Assembly (NCBI RefSeq): GCF_013116745.1
Contig: NZ_JABFOE010000017.1
Location: forward strand, 1-64,000
Reading direction: 5' to 3'
Source of the DNA: Arthrobacter sp. 260
Lineage (GTDB): Bacteria; Actinomycetota; Actinomycetes; Actinomycetales; Micrococcaceae
DNA length: 64,000 nucleotides
This document shows positions 26,187 to 35,877 of this stretch, piece by piece. How positions within the stretch are numbered: the stretch's first letter is position 1; each line of letters begins with the position of its first letter. Under the pieces are notes generated by a model. The model made no database searches. It was not told the DNA's origin and saw only the letters and a list, made by a program, of their open reading frames with translations. The translations under genes were made by a program, and so were the position numbers.

Positions 26187-28202
26187 CTACTGGACCCTGT
26201 CGATCTCTTGCCCCAACGGTCCCGCCAGCGCCCTGCTGAACGTGGTGGTGATGTGGTGCTCATCCCGGTAGACCAGCAGGTCTCCAATGATTGACGGACA
26301 AATGTCGGTACAGAGGTAGCTACTCAGGTCAATGAACGACGAGTTGCCCTCCTGCACCGCCCGCTCTTCCGCGGCAATAATCTCGCCGTCGAGCGCTTCC
26401 GCCCGGGGCAGGTCACAGGCCGCTGCCTCCTCGGTGTTCCGGGACAGGCAGTCCAGCGGGGATGCACTGTGGTTCGGGGTATCCGCGAGGACCAGTGCGT
26501 GCGATGACCCAGGCAGTGCGGCCAGAGTGGAACGCAAGCCCGCCTCCCACTGCTCCACGAGTGCGGTCGAGGTGTCAACGGGTGCCACCTCCCCGAAGTT
26601 GCTGAGCACCACTACAGCTGGATTGAGTTCATCAATGTACTCGAAGGCGCTCTGACGCCATTCCTCGCACTGGGAGTACGGGCGCTGCTCGTGGAGGATC
26701 TCAATATCCACAGATGGGCAGCTGGATTTCGTGAGATTGTGCAGACGGTAGGAGCCGTCGGTGGCGTAGGCCTCCAGAGCCGGAAACCACTGAGCGGCAT
26801 GGGAGTCGCCGAAGAGCACAATGTCCACGGTGCCGTCGGGGTCCCCGTAGACGCAGTCGGTCCTGACCTCGGTCGCAGGGAAATCGGCGTGACAGCCGTC
26901 GTCGTACGTCACAGGAATGCTGTCCGGCGCATCGCGCAGGGTCGGGTTCAAGTTGGCTGGAACGAAGGTGGAGCCATTGGGGGCCACCTGCAACGGTTGC
27001 GACGCCGCGTCCCGGGTAGAGGCGATCGGTGCTGTGCTCTGCACCGCGTTGAGACCGGCGGCGACCGCCACGAACGCCAGAGACGCGAGTGCCGCAGTTG
27101 CGATGACCCGGCGTGAGCGCAACGGGCTCCCCGCCGCCGGGTGACGGAAACGATTCTCCACATACCTGTACAGCAGAACCGCCAGCGGCACGCTGAGTGC
27201 ACCCAGAGTCAGGGTGAGGGCCAGCGGTAGCGGATTTTCATAGCCGACCGCCGCCTGCGGGATAACCAGCAGCGGCCAGTGCACCAGGTAAATCGAGTAC
27301 GACCAGGCGCCCACCTTCTGCATCGGGGGGCGGCTCAGCAGCACTCCGGCACCGCCCGGCGGAAGGTTGCTGCCGCACACGATGACGGCGGCAGTGGACA
27401 ACACCGGAAGGAGCGCAGCCCACCCCGGGAAGACTGTGTTCTCATTGAGGGCTATCAGGCTGAGGGCGATGCCAGCCATCCCCAGCCAGGTGCCGAGCGC
27501 CGCCAGCCGGCCATTCAGGCGTACCAGCCCGGAGTGCAGGGCGAAGGCCGCCAGGGCGCCGATCCCCAGCTCCCAGGCGCGGGTCGGCAGCAGGAAGAAC
27601 GCTGCCGGTTGCGACGCCCCGGTCAGGACGATGCACAGGGCAAAGGAGAGGACGACCATCGACAGGACCACCCAGAACAGCCGCCGGGTCGATCTGCGCA
27701 CCAGCAGGAACCCCAGCAGCAGGAGCAGCGGCCAGAACAGATAGAACTGCTCCTCAACGCCAAGCGACCAGTAGTGCTGGAACGGTGACGGCGCGGTTTC
27801 GGCGAGGTAATCAGCACCCTGCGCGGCAAAGAGCACATTGGGGACATACAGGGCGGTGGCGATGGCGTCCTCTAGAGCGCCGGGACGGGTGGCTGGGGGA
27901 AGAAACACCAGCGACGCCACGGTGGTCAGAGCAAGCACTGCGAACGAGGCGGGGATGATGCGACGGATACGTTTGGCGTAGAACTCGCCAAAGGGGATCC
28001 GGCCCTGGGCTTCCAGCATGGAGATCAACTGGCCGGTGATGAGGAAGCCGGAGATGACGAAGAAGATGTCGACGCCGACGTAGCCTCCCGGTACCGCTGA
28101 CAAACCGGCGTGGTAGAGCACTACCGCCCCTACCGCTACCGCCCGCAAGCCTTGGATGTCCGGCCGGAACGGAGCCGACTGTCGGGCGGTTGGTCGCGAA
28201 AT
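26187..28202 (-). CDS. Membrane acyltransferase (OafA/YrhL, acyltransferase 3) with C-terminal SGNH domain
   Basis: About 671 residues if read from 28202. The acyltransferase-3 motifs RPDIQGLRAVAVGAVVLYH, FFVISGFLITG, FYAKRIRRIIPAS and HYWSLGVEEQFYLFWP lie in ten or so membrane helices. After about residue 380 an extracytoplasmic SGNH hydrolase domain carries LFGDSHAAQW and YRDEHHIT. Such enzymes O-acetylate cell-wall or surface glycans. The first ordinary start in frame is TTG 28148, which would cut off the conserved RPDIQG; an ATT at 28202 has a perfect AAGGAG six bases upstream, so the true start is uncertain. Single gene. Confidence 0.88.
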   Translation of the reverse strand: MSRPTARQSAPFRPDIQGLRAVAVGAVVLYHAGLSAVPGGYVGVDIFFVISGFLITGQLISMLEAQGRIPFGEFYAKRIRRIIPASFAVLALTTVASLVFLPPATRPGALEDAIATALYVPNVLFAAQGADYLAETAPSPFQHYWSLGVEEQFYLFWPLLLLLGFLLVRRSTRRLFWVVLSMVVLSFALCIVLTGASQPAAFFLLPTRAWELGIGALAAFALHSGLVRLNGRLAALGTWLGMAGIALSLIALNENTVFPGWAALLPVLSTAAVIVCGSNLPPGGAGVLLSRPPMQKVGAWSYSIYLVHWPLLVIPQAAVGYENPLPLALTLTLGALSVPLAVLLYRYVENRFRHPAAGSPLRSRRVIATAALASLAFVAVAAGLNAVQSTAPIASTRDAASQPLQVAPNGSTFVPANLNPTLRDAPDSIPVTYDDGCHADFPATEVRTDCVYGDPDGTVDIVLFGDSHAAQWFPALEAYATDGSYRLHNLTKSSCPSVDIEILHEQRPYSQCEEWRQSAFEYIDELNPAVVVLSNFGEVAPVDTSTALVEQWEAGLRSTLAALPGSSHALVLADTPNHSASPLDCLSRNTEEAAACDLPRAEALDGEIIAAEERAVQEGNSSFIDLSSYLCTDICPSIIGDLLVYRDEHHITTTFSRALAGPLGQEIDRVQ

Positions 28203-28445
28203 GACAAGCTCCTTCCCTGATGAATGTCTTGGGTTAATCTATATCAGTCGTGCAACGATCGTCCTCGGAAGGGTTGACCTCGGTGCCGGCAGGGGGGACA
28301 CGGCCGCTTCACTATTGGTCGCCGTGTGGCCAGTAGGTATCCAGCGGTAATAAGGTGAAAGTACTGTTTCGTGGCGCGGAGCTCTTCCGGCTGCCCGCGT
28401 ATCGGCCCCCGACACCCGGGGGGCAAACCCAGTATTGGAGACTTC

Positions 28446-29885
28446 ATGAGTGCACAGATTGGTGTCACAGGCCTAGCGGTCATGGGCGCAAACTTGGCCC
28501 GCAACCTTGCCCGCAACGGTTACACCGTCGCGTTGCACAACCGGTCGATCGAGAAGACCGACGCGCTGCTGGCGAAGCACGCCGACGACGGCGACTTCGT
28601 CCGCACCGAAACCCTTGAGGAACTGGTCGATTCCCTGGAGAAGCCCCGCAGGGTCCTGATCATGGTCAAGGCTGGCGGACCCGTGGATTCGGTTATCGGC
28701 CAGCTGGAACCGCTGCTCGAGCCCGGCGACATTGTGATCGACGGCGGCAACTCCCACTACGAAGACACCCGACGACGGGAAGCCGCCCTGGCGACCAAGG
28801 GGCTGCACTTTGTGGGCGTTGGGGTCTCCGGCGGGGAGGAGGGCGCCCTGCTGGGCCCGTCCATCATGCCCGGCGGCTCACGCGAGTCCTACGATTCCCT
28901 GGGTCCCATGCTGGAGAAGATTTCCGCCAAATACAACGGTGAACCCTGCTGCCGCTGGATCGGCACCGACGGTGCCGGACACTTCGTGAAAATGGTTCAC
29001 AACGGCATCGAATACGCCGACATGCAGGTGATCGGCGAAGCCTACGACCTGTTGCGCTCCGGCGCCGGCATCGAGCCCGCCGAACAGTCCAAGATCTTCA
29101 CCGACTGGAATACCGGCACCCTCTCGTCCTTCCTGATTGAGATCACCGCTGAAGTGCTCGGCCACACGGATGCCAAGACCGGCAAACCCTTCGTCGACGT
29201 CGTCGTCGACTCGGCGGGGCAGAAGGGCACCGGCCGTTGGACAGTTGTGTCGGCGCTGGAACTGGGCAGCCCGACGTCGGGCATCGCTGAGTCCGTGTTT
29301 GCCCGGGGCCTGTCCTCGCAGCGGGACCAGCGGGCCCAGGCACAGGACATCCTTGCCGGTCATGAGGGCACCGTGGACCTGCCTGAGTCGTTCGTTGAGG
29401 ACGTTCGCCTGGCCCTGTACGCGTCGAAACTGGTCAGCTACGCCCAGGGCATCGACATGCTCACTGCTGCTGCCAAGGAGTACGGCTGGGAACTGAAGCT
29501 CGACGAGATTGCGTCGCTGTGGCGCGCTGGCTGCATCATCCGTGCCGAACTGCTGGACGACATCATGAAGGCGTACGCTACTGCTGACGGCCAGCCGGTG
29601 AACCTGCTGCTGGCCCCGGCATTCGCCGAGTCGATTGCCGGGGCGATCCCCGCCTGGCGTCGCGTCGTGTCGACAGCCGTCCAACTCGGTATCCCAGTGC
29701 CGGTGTTCTCGGCATCGCTGGCCTACTACGACGGTCTGCGCCGTCGTCGGCTGCCCGCGGCATTGACCCAGGGCCTCCGGGACCTGTTCGGTGCCCACAC
29801 CTACAACCGGGTGGACATGGATGGCACGTTCCACACTCTGTGGGGCGAGGACAAGTCCGAAATTGAAGCGGTGGACACCCACTAG
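28446..29885 (+). CDS. gnd: 6-phosphogluconate dehydrogenase (decarboxylating)
   Basis: A protein of 479 residues, full length for the long-form enzyme. The nucleotide-binding motif is GVTGLAVMGANLARN, the substrate signature is VGVSGGEEGALLGPSIMPGG, and the catalytic region reads HFVKMVHNGIEYADMQ. It oxidises 6-phosphogluconate to ribulose 5-phosphate in the oxidative pentose phosphate pathway. ATG 28446 is chosen because the Rossmann fold begins immediately after it. The gene ends in a strong terminator. Confidence 0.96.
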   Translation: MSAQIGVTGLAVMGANLARNLARNGYTVALHNRSIEKTDALLAKHADDGDFVRTETLEELVDSLEKPRRVLIMVKAGGPVDSVIGQLEPLLEPGDIVIDGGNSHYEDTRRREAALATKGLHFVGVGVSGGEEGALLGPSIMPGGSRESYDSLGPMLEKISAKYNGEPCCRWIGTDGAGHFVKMVHNGIEYADMQVIGEAYDLLRSGAGIEPAEQSKIFTDWNTGTLSSFLIEITAEVLGHTDAKTGKPFVDVVVDSAGQKGTGRWTVVSALELGSPTSGIAESVFARGLSSQRDQRAQAQDILAGHEGTVDLPESFVEDVRLALYASKLVSYAQGIDMLTAAAKEYGWELKLDEIASLWRAGCIIRAELLDDIMKAYATADGQPVNLLLAPAFAESIAGAIPAWRRVVSTAVQLGIPVPVFSASLAYYDGLRRRRLPAALTQGLRDLFGAHTYNRVDMDGTFHTLWGEDKSEIEAVDTH

Positions 29886-29892
29886 CTCCTCT

Positions 29893-29938
29893 TAACTAGT
29901 GATGGCCCGGGCATAGTGCCCGGGCCATCACCAGTTAA
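29893..29938. terminator. Intrinsic terminator between convergent gnd and cysE
   Basis: A long near-perfect inverted repeat around GTGATGGCCCGGGCA, arms 29893-29914 and 29918-29938, with TTAA at both outer edges. It probably works in both directions. Confidence 0.85.
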
Positions 29939-29974
29939 GAACCAACGCCGGCTGACCGCGCTGAAAGTGGGGCG

Positions 29975-30562
29975 CTAAATGTACAGCGCCGGATCGATGT
30001 ACTCGGCCGGATCGACCGCCGGGAGAGTCTCCCGTGTGGAGTCACGATGCCTGAACGTTGCGGGAATGCCGGTGGCAATCGAATCCGGGGGCGTGTCCTT
30101 GACGACGACGGCGTTGGCGCCGATCGCGCTGCCGGCACCAATCGTGATTGGTCCGAGCACCTTCGCACCAGCACCAATCGTTACCCTGTCACCGATCGTC
30201 GGATGCCGCTTGACCTTCTCAAGGGACCGCCCGCCCAGCGTGACGCCCTGGTAGAGCATCACGTCGTCGCCGATCTCGGCGGTACCGCCAATGACCACGC
30301 CCATGCCGTGGTCAATGAAGAACCGCCGGCCGATGGTCGCTGCGGGATGGATCTCGATCCCGGTGGCGGCCCGCGCCAGCTGTGCTAGCAGCCGTGCCGG
30401 GAACCGGAGCCCTGGTCTCGCCCACATGCGGTGCGTGAGCCGGTGCACCCAGATGGCGTGCAGACCGGAATAGACCAGTCCATTCTCGATGGAGCCACGG
30501 GCGGCTGGATCGTGCTCTCGCGCCGTCTCCAGATCCTCGTGCAGTCGCGCTAGAAAACTCAC
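29975..30562 (-). CDS. cysE: Serine O-acetyltransferase
   Basis: A protein of 195 residues, the short EpsC-type. The left-handed beta-helix hexapeptide repeats are evident ([19 protein letters not shown] pattern, then [20 protein letters not shown] and [20 protein letters not shown]). The catalytic His/Asp pair is in [12 protein letters not shown]. It makes O-acetylserine from serine and acetyl-CoA. GTG 30562 starts 22 bases after the cysK stop, so the two enzymes of cysteine synthesis form an operon. Confidence 0.93.
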   Translation of the reverse strand: MSFLARLHEDLETAREHDPAARGSIENGLVYSGLHAIWVHRLTHRMWARPGLRFPARLLAQLARAATGIEIHPAATIGRRFFIDHGMGVVIGGTAEIGDDVMLYQGVTLGGRSLEKVKRHPTIGDRVTIGAGAKVLGPITIGAGSAIGANAVVVKDTPPDSIATGIPATFRHRDSTRETLPAVDPAEYIDPALYI

Positions 30563-30584
30563 AGACTACTTTCTGTTGGTGGGG

Positions 30585-31520
30585 TTAGCCCCGGATATCG
30601 TCAAAAAGGACAGTGGAGATGTACCGCTCACCGAAGTCGCAGACAATTGCCACAATGAGCTTACCCGCGTTCTCTGGCCGCTTGGCGAGCTCCAACGCCG
30701 CCCACACGATGGCGCCGGACGAGATGCCGCCCAGGATCCCTTCCTGGGTTCCGAGGGCACGGGCCACCCGCACCGAATCCTCAACTGTTGCATCCATGAC
30801 CTCGTCATAGGCGTTCCGGTCCAGGATTTCGGGGACAAAGTTGGCGCCGATTCCCTGGATCTTGTGGGGTCCGGGCGCGCCACCGTTAAGGATTGGCGAG
30901 TCCGCTGGCTCCACGGCAACGATCTGCACCCCGGGCTTGCGTTCTTTCAGGACCTGCCCGACGCCGGTGATGGTTCCGCCGGTGCCCACGCCTGCCACGA
31001 AGATGTCGACGGCGCCGTCGGTGTCTTCCCAGACCTCCTCGGCAGTCGTCGCGCGGTGGATTGCGGGGTTGGCCTCGTTGGCGAACTGCTGCGCCCAGAT
31101 GGCGTTCTCAGTCGTCGCCACGATGTCCTTGGCCTTATCAACGGCGCCACGCATACCCTCGGATCCGGGGGTCAGCACAATCTCGGCGCCGTAGGCACGA
31201 AGCATCACGCGGCGCTCTGTGGACATCGTCTCGGGCATGGTCAGGAGCACCCGGTAGCCGCGCGCCGCACCGACCATGGCGAGCGAGATGCCGGTGTTGC
31301 CGGACGTCCCCTCCACGATAGTGCCGCCTGGCTTGAGTGCTCCGGCCTTCTCTGCAGCATCGATGATGGCGACGCCGATTCGGTCTTTGACGCTGTTCGC
31401 GGGGTTATAGAACTCAAGCTTCACGGCAACCTGGGCGTCGAGGCCCTCGGTGAGACGGTTGAGACGGACCAGGGGGGTCCGCCCCACCAGCTGAGTGACG
31501 TCGTCGTAAATCTTTGCCAT
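30585..31520 (-). CDS. cysK: Cysteine synthase A (O-acetylserine sulfhydrylase)
   Basis: A protein of 311 residues. The PLP Lys is in [13 protein letters not shown], the substrate loop is [12 protein letters not shown], and the phosphate-binding glycine loop is [11 protein letters not shown]. It converts O-acetylserine and sulfide to cysteine and normally forms a complex with the CysE C-terminus; CysE here ends in Ile (DPALYI), which fits that interaction. First gene of cysK-cysE. Confidence 0.95.
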   Translation of the reverse strand: MAKIYDDVTQLVGRTPLVRLNRLTEGLDAQVAVKLEFYNPANSVKDRIGVAIIDAAEKAGALKPGGTIVEGTSGNTGISLAMVGAARGYRVLLTMPETMSTERRVMLRAYGAEIVLTPGSEGMRGAVDKAKDIVATTENAIWAQQFANEANPAIHRATTAEEVWEDTDGAVDIFVAGVGTGGTITGVGQVLKERKPGVQIVAVEPADSPILNGGAPGPHKIQGIGANFVPEILDRNAYDEVMDATVEDSVRVARALGTQEGILGGISSGAIVWAALELAKRPENAGKLIVAIVCDFGERYISTVLFDDIRG

Positions 31521-31621
31521 TGCTACCTGCCTAGGGTCGGGGGTCGGGGGAGTGCTCGCCGGATCCTGCGCTGCGCGCTGGGATTCAGCCTAGCCGCGCG
31601 GCGTTCCGCCGTGCCGGAAGT

Positions 31622-32146
31622 CTAGTCAATCAGCCATTGAGCGTAATACTTGCGCGCCTTGGCCAGTTTGGGGTTGATGATCACGCGGCAGTAACCCTGT
31701 TCGGGGTGCTTTGCGTAGAAATTGTTGTGCCACTCCTCCGCCGGGTGGAACCGCGGGAGCCGGGTCACCTCGGTCACGATCGGGTCGGACCAGCTCTCCT
31801 GGTTCCGCTCGATGGCCCGCTCAAACAGTTCCTTCTGCTCGGTGTCCTGGTAGAACATCGAGGACCGGTACTGGGTACCGACGTCGTACCCCTGCCGGTT
31901 CAGCGTGGTGGGGTCGTGCGACACGAAGAACATATCCAGGATTACCTCGGCAGGGATGACCGTTTCGTCGAAGGTCACTGCCACAACCTCGGCGTGACCG
32001 GTGGTGCCTGAGCAGACCGCGTCATAGTCCGGATCGGGGGTATGGCCACCGGTATAACCGGAGATCACATCGGTGACGCCGCGGGTTTTTTGGTAAAGGG
32101 CGTCGAGGCACCAGAAACAGCCTCCGCCGAGCACGAATGTCATCAT
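31622..32146 (-). CDS. msrA: Peptide methionine sulfoxide reductase MsrA
   Basis: A protein of 174 residues starting MMTFVLGGGCFWCLDALYQ. The catalytic GCFWC motif and the following SGYTGGHTPDPDY, GHAEVVAVTFDE and MFFVSHDPTTLNRQG are all standard. It reduces methionine-S-sulfoxide in oxidised proteins. The frame stays open far upstream, through the antisense of the NIF3 gene, but homology begins at ATG 32146. Confidence 0.95.
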   Translation of the reverse strand: MMTFVLGGGCFWCLDALYQKTRGVTDVISGYTGGHTPDPDYDAVCSGTTGHAEVVAVTFDETVIPAEVILDMFFVSHDPTTLNRQGYDVGTQYRSSMFYQDTEQKELFERAIERNQESWSDPIVTEVTRLPRFHPAEEWHNNFYAKHPEQGYCRVIINPKLAKARKYYAQWLID

Positions 32147-32257
32147 GCCTATATCAATGCGTTGCGGGCCCAGAAGATTCCCGACCCGTGCGGCCGCAGA
32201 CGCCGGAAGCGCCACGAAAATTGGGCCGTTTCTACCTGAGCGGGTACAACTAGAGCC

Positions 32258-33157
32258 ATGGAAGCTAATCCGTTGATGACTGGCCAACGCACTACCGACG
32301 GTGTCGGGAGTCCCAAACCACCCAGCGTGGCCGAGGTGCTGTTGGCGGTTGAAGACCTCTGGCCCGAAACCTTGGCGGAAAGTTGGGACGCGGTTGGCCT
32401 GGTGGTGGGAAAGCCGAGCAACAGCGCCTCGAAGATCCTGTTCGCCGTCGATCCGACGCACGAGGTCATCAGCGAGGCGCTTGAGTGGGGCGCCGACCTC
32501 ATCATCACCCATCATCCGCTGATGATGAAGCCGGTCAATTCGGTGGCGGCAACCCACTTCAAGGGCAATGCAGTGCACCGGCTGATCGAAGGCGGGTGCG
32601 CCCTCACCACCGTGCACACCAATGGTGACAGCGCTGTTGGGGGAGTATCCGATGTGCTGGCGGACGCGTTCGGCCTGACGGATGTCCAACCCCTCACGTC
32701 CTCGACCGGCGGTTTGCCGGAGGAAGGGCTGGGGCGGGTAGGGAACCTGAAGACCCCCACCACCCTGGGAGACTTCGCGGGAGTGGTGTTCTCGATTCTC
32801 CCGGCGGTGGCAGGTGGAGTCCGGGTGGCCGGCGACCGGGATGGGCTTGTGCGCAGGGTTGCCGTCTGCGGCGGCGCCGGCGACAGCCTGTTCGACCAGG
32901 TACGGGCAAGCGGGGCTGACGTGTACGTGACCGCCGATCTCCGACACCACCCCGTCTCGGAGGCCCGGGAGGCAGCCTCGAACGACCGGCCTTACCTCAT
33001 CGATGTGTCGCACTTCGGCAGTGAGTGGCTGTGGCTGACCCCCGCTGCGGCGGCGCTGGCCAACGTGCTGGCGGACCACGGGTTCGACGCCGACATCCGG
33101 GTGAGCAGCGTCAACACCGACCCGTGGGACTTCGTTCTCACCGCAGGGGTGCACTAG
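32258..33157 (+). CDS. NIF3-like dinuclear metal-centre protein
   Basis: A protein of 299 residues of the NIF3/YbgI family (annotated as GTP cyclohydrolase I type 2 homologue). Metal-ligand motifs are visible: DAVGLVVGKPS, DLIITHHPLMM, TVHTNGDSAVGGVSD and VYVTADLRHHPVSEA followed by DVSHFGSEW. Hexameric toroids of this family bind two metals; the cellular role is not settled. It is followed at 110 bases by the coiled-coil protein and then the RNase H gene, the same order as Rv2230c-Rv2229c-Rv2228c in mycobacteria. Confidence 0.9.
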   Translation: MEANPLMTGQRTTDGVGSPKPPSVAEVLLAVEDLWPETLAESWDAVGLVVGKPSNSASKILFAVDPTHEVISEALEWGADLIITHHPLMMKPVNSVAATHFKGNAVHRLIEGGCALTTVHTNGDSAVGGVSDVLADAFGLTDVQPLTSSTGGLPEEGLGRVGNLKTPTTLGDFAGVVFSILPAVAGGVRVAGDRDGLVRRVAVCGGAGDSLFDQVRASGADVYVTADLRHHPVSEAREAASNDRPYLIDVSHFGSEWLWLTPAAAALANVLADHGFDADIRVSSVNTDPWDFVLTAGVH

Positions 33158-33267
33158 GGCACGGTACAGCCGACGGCGCGCGCCGGCGTTCTGAACGGCG
33201 GTGACCGCGGGAGGCGCCGTGCAATAGGGTAGATGGACGGGTAATCGGCAACCGCGGAGGTTTTACT

Positions 33268-34008
33268 GTGGCAAAAGCAGCACCGGCAGAACAGCTTCGG
33301 CTGTTGGAACTTCAGGCACTGGATTCGCGGTTGAACCAGCTGCAGCGGCAGGCCGCGACCGCGCGTGCCAATCCGGCCCTCGCCGAGCTGGCAAAGCAGC
33401 TGGAAGGCACTGACAGCGAGCTCGTTGCGACCGCGACTGTCCTCAGCGACCTGGAACGTGACCTCACCCGCGCCGAGGATGACGTGCAATCGGTGGTGAA
33501 CCGTTTGGAGCGCGACCAGAAACGCCTCGACAGCGGGACCGGTAGCCCCAAGGACCTGACCGCCCTTCAGAGTGAGATCGCGTCATTGACCAAGCGCCGC
33601 TCCGACCTGGAAGACGTGGAATTGGACATCATGGAACGGGTGGACGCCGCCCGTGCCGCCAAGGAGGCAGCTCAGCAGCGGAAGGTGGAAGCGCAGGAGC
33701 GCCTCACCGCGATCGAGTCCACCCGCGACGCCGAACTGGCCACCATCGAGGAGGAGGCAGGATCCGTACGCGCCCAGCGCAGTGAACTGGCCGGAACATT
33801 CGACGCCGGACTCCTGGCGTTGTACGAGAAGACACTAGCCCGCCGCGGTGTCGGTGCGGCACGACTGTTCCATGGCACGTCGGAGGGCTCGGGAATGCAG
33901 TTGAGCCCCGGAGATCTTGCTGAGCTCAAGAAAGCCGCTGAGGACGACATCGTGTTCTGCCCAGACTCGGGTGCCATCCTGGTCCGCTCCGCCGAATGGG
34001 GCAACTAG
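33268..34008 (+). CDS. Coiled-coil protein of the C4 zinc-ribbon family, with a degenerate ribbon
   Basis: A protein of 246 residues. Residues 5 to about 180 are a long helical hairpin rich in Glu, Lys, Arg and Ala (LRLLELQALDSRLNQLQRQ onward). The C-terminal part corresponds to the C4-type zinc ribbon of the Rv2229c family, but only one of the four Cys is present (DDIVFCPDSGAILVRS); the first pair is replaced (FHGTSEGSGMQLSP). It lies between the NIF3 and RNase H genes. The family is thought to be a scaffold or chaperone. Confidence 0.85.
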   Translation: MAKAAPAEQLRLLELQALDSRLNQLQRQAATARANPALAELAKQLEGTDSELVATATVLSDLERDLTRAEDDVQSVVNRLERDQKRLDSGTGSPKDLTALQSEIASLTKRRSDLEDVELDIMERVDAARAAKEAAQQRKVEAQERLTAIESTRDAELATIEEEAGSVRAQRSELAGTFDAGLLALYEKTLARRGVGAARLFHGTSEGSGMQLSPGDLAELKKAAEDDIVFCPDSGAILVRSAEWGN

Positions 34009-34012
34009 GCCA

Positions 34013-34990
34013 GTGCCAGCTGAACAGACCCTCTTTGACCACCTGAGCGAGCCCACCGAACCTGCAGCACCTCCGCGCTTCCTGATCGTGGAGGCCGACG
34101 GCGGTTCCCGGGGAAACCCCGGACACGCTGGCTATGGCGCCCTGGTCCGGGACCCCGAAACGGGGGAGATCCTGGTCGAAAAGGCCGCCTATCTGGGCAA
34201 GGTGTCCAACAACGTTGCCGAGTACTCGGGGTTGGTGGCCGGCCTGGAACTGGCGAACGAGCTGGATCCCACGTGCCGCATCCTGGTCAAGATGGACTCC
34301 AAACTGGTGGTCGAGCAGATGGAGGGCCGCTGGAAGATCAAGCACGCGGACATGCGCGCCCTGGCCACCAAGGCCCGTGCGGTGCTCGACCCCTCCCGGG
34401 TCAAGTACCAGTGGATTCCCCGCGAGATCAATAAGGACGCTGACCGGCTGTCCAACGAAGCGATGGATGCCGGGATGGCCGGTATCCCCTGGGTGCCGCG
34501 CGCTTCCTCACCCTCGGCCGCCGCTTCCTCACCGGAACCTGAGCCGTCCGACGGCGGACCGGAGCAGGTCAGGCAGCCCACGGGACGGCTGCACCACGTG
34601 GAGCTCTGGGTGAGGGACCTGCAGGAGGCAAACGACTCGATCGGCTGGCTGCTCTGGCAACTCGGGTTCACCGTCAAGGAGACCTGGGCCGAGGGCACCA
34701 GTTTTGTCGGTGCCGACGGCCTGTACCTGGTGATCGAATCAGGATCGGCCGTCGCCGACGAACCCCACCAACGGTTGCACCCCGGGCTGAACCACCTGGC
34801 CTTCCGGGCAGGCACCCCGGCGGAGGTCGACTTGCTGGCACGCCGGGCCACCAGCCACGGGTGGACCCCAATGTTTGCTGCCGCCTACCCGCACGCCGGT
34901 GGCAAGGACAGCTATGCAGCGTACCTGGAAAACAAGGCCGGCTTCGAGGTGGAACTGGTCGCCGAATGGGACGGCGCCGCGGGAGACTAG
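34013..34990 (+). CDS. Ribonuclease H-like domain fused to a VOC/glyoxalase domain
   Basis: About 325 residues. Residues 20-160 are a type I RNase H fold with EADGGSRGNPGHAGYGALV, the acidic residues of SNNVAEYSGLVAGLE and VKMDSKLVVEQMEG, and DADRLSNEAMD. After a Ser/Pro/Glu-rich linker, residues 195-320 form a vicinal-oxygen-chelate domain (HHVELWVRDLQEAN, LNHLAFRAGTP, GFEVELVAEWD). GTG 34013, four bases after the previous stop, is the likely start. In mycobacteria the equivalent gene fuses RNase HI to a phosphatase instead. The VOC substrate is unknown. Confidence 0.85.
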   Translation: MPAEQTLFDHLSEPTEPAAPPRFLIVEADGGSRGNPGHAGYGALVRDPETGEILVEKAAYLGKVSNNVAEYSGLVAGLELANELDPTCRILVKMDSKLVVEQMEGRWKIKHADMRALATKARAVLDPSRVKYQWIPREINKDADRLSNEAMDAGMAGIPWVPRASSPSAAASSPEPEPSDGGPEQVRQPTGRLHHVELWVRDLQEANDSIGWLLWQLGFTVKETWAEGTSFVGADGLYLVIESGSAVADEPHQRLHPGLNHLAFRAGTPAEVDLLARRATSHGWTPMFAAAYPHAGGKDSYAAYLENKAGFEVELVAEWDGAAGD

Positions 34991-34997
34991 GACGCGC

Positions 34998-35762
34998 TCA
35001 GCCGGGCAGGATGATGTTCAGCTGAGCCGGTTTGCGGGGTGTCGCGGGGATCAGTTCAGCGGTCCAGCGTTCCCGGGCGGCTTTCAACAGCTCCGCTGGG
35101 GTGCCCGGCTGCCGCGCCCGCCGGGTCAGCAGATGCCGGGCAAGCAGTCCACGGGTATGCTTCGCGGCGTGCGAGACGACTGTGCGCTTGCCGTCCCGTT
35201 CGAGCAGAACGTTGACTGCGGCGGTCCGCTCAGGGTGGCCGGCCCACGCCGTCGCGTAGGTGCTGGAACGGCAGTCGACCACCAGTGCGTCCCCGGACCG
35301 GTCGCCCAGGGGCGCAGTCAGCCGCGGCTTCCAGAATGAGGAGAGGGTTCCGGTGGCGGGGAGTGTGACTGACATGGATAACCGGTAGGCAGGAATGGCA
35401 TCGGCGAAACCCAGGGCACCCCACAGCGCCGAGACCACCACCACCGACTCATGGGCTTTTCGACGCTGTACCGGGGTCAACGTGCGGTAGCCCAGCGCGT
35501 CGTACAGTACGCCGGAGTAGATCAGGTAAGCGGGGGCCGCCGGCTGGTCGCGGAGCGTGACGTTCCGTTGTACTTCGGCTCCGAGGGACTGGCCCACTCC
35601 CAGAATGCTGTGGGCGGCGGGATCGGTGCTTGCGGCGGCGAGGGCATCCAGCACAGTGTGGCGGGCCTCGGTCAGTTCAGGGAACCCGAGCATTCCCAGA
35701 TCCACTGTGGGCCCCTTTACTGCGGGTGACTTACCTTCGGAGGGCGGCAGTAGAATCAGCAC
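34998..35762 (-). CDS. yaaA: Peroxide stress protein YaaA (DUF328/UPF0246)
   Basis: A protein of 254 residues starting MLILLPPSEGKSP, the signature of YaaA. It continues with YLIYSGVLYDALGY, VVVVSALWGALGFADAIPAYR and a C-terminal HTRGLLARHLL region. E. coli YaaA limits free iron and DNA damage during peroxide stress; the protein has a DNA-binding-like fold. It is convergent with the RNase H-VOC gene and divergent from rnpB. Confidence 0.92.
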   Translation of the reverse strand: MLILLPPSEGKSPAVKGPTVDLGMLGFPELTEARHTVLDALAAASTDPAAHSILGVGQSLGAEVQRNVTLRDQPAAPAYLIYSGVLYDALGYRTLTPVQRRKAHESVVVVSALWGALGFADAIPAYRLSMSVTLPATGTLSSFWKPRLTAPLGDRSGDALVVDCRSSTYATAWAGHPERTAAVNVLLERDGKRTVVSHAAKHTRGLLARHLLTRRARQPGTPAELLKAARERWTAELIPATPRKPAQLNIILPG

Positions 35763-35877
35763 CGCACCACTTTACCCAAGATCTCCGGGTGTTACCGAAC
35801 CGTGCCTCCGGACTGTGCGCGGGGCGAAGCTGTTCGGCGTGCGGCACGGGTCTCCGCCAGCCCGTAGAATCGATGAA

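Noticed and set aside
30489..31625. Open frame of 378 codons antisense to cysK
   Set aside because: A mirror of a well-identified cysteine synthase; no domain.
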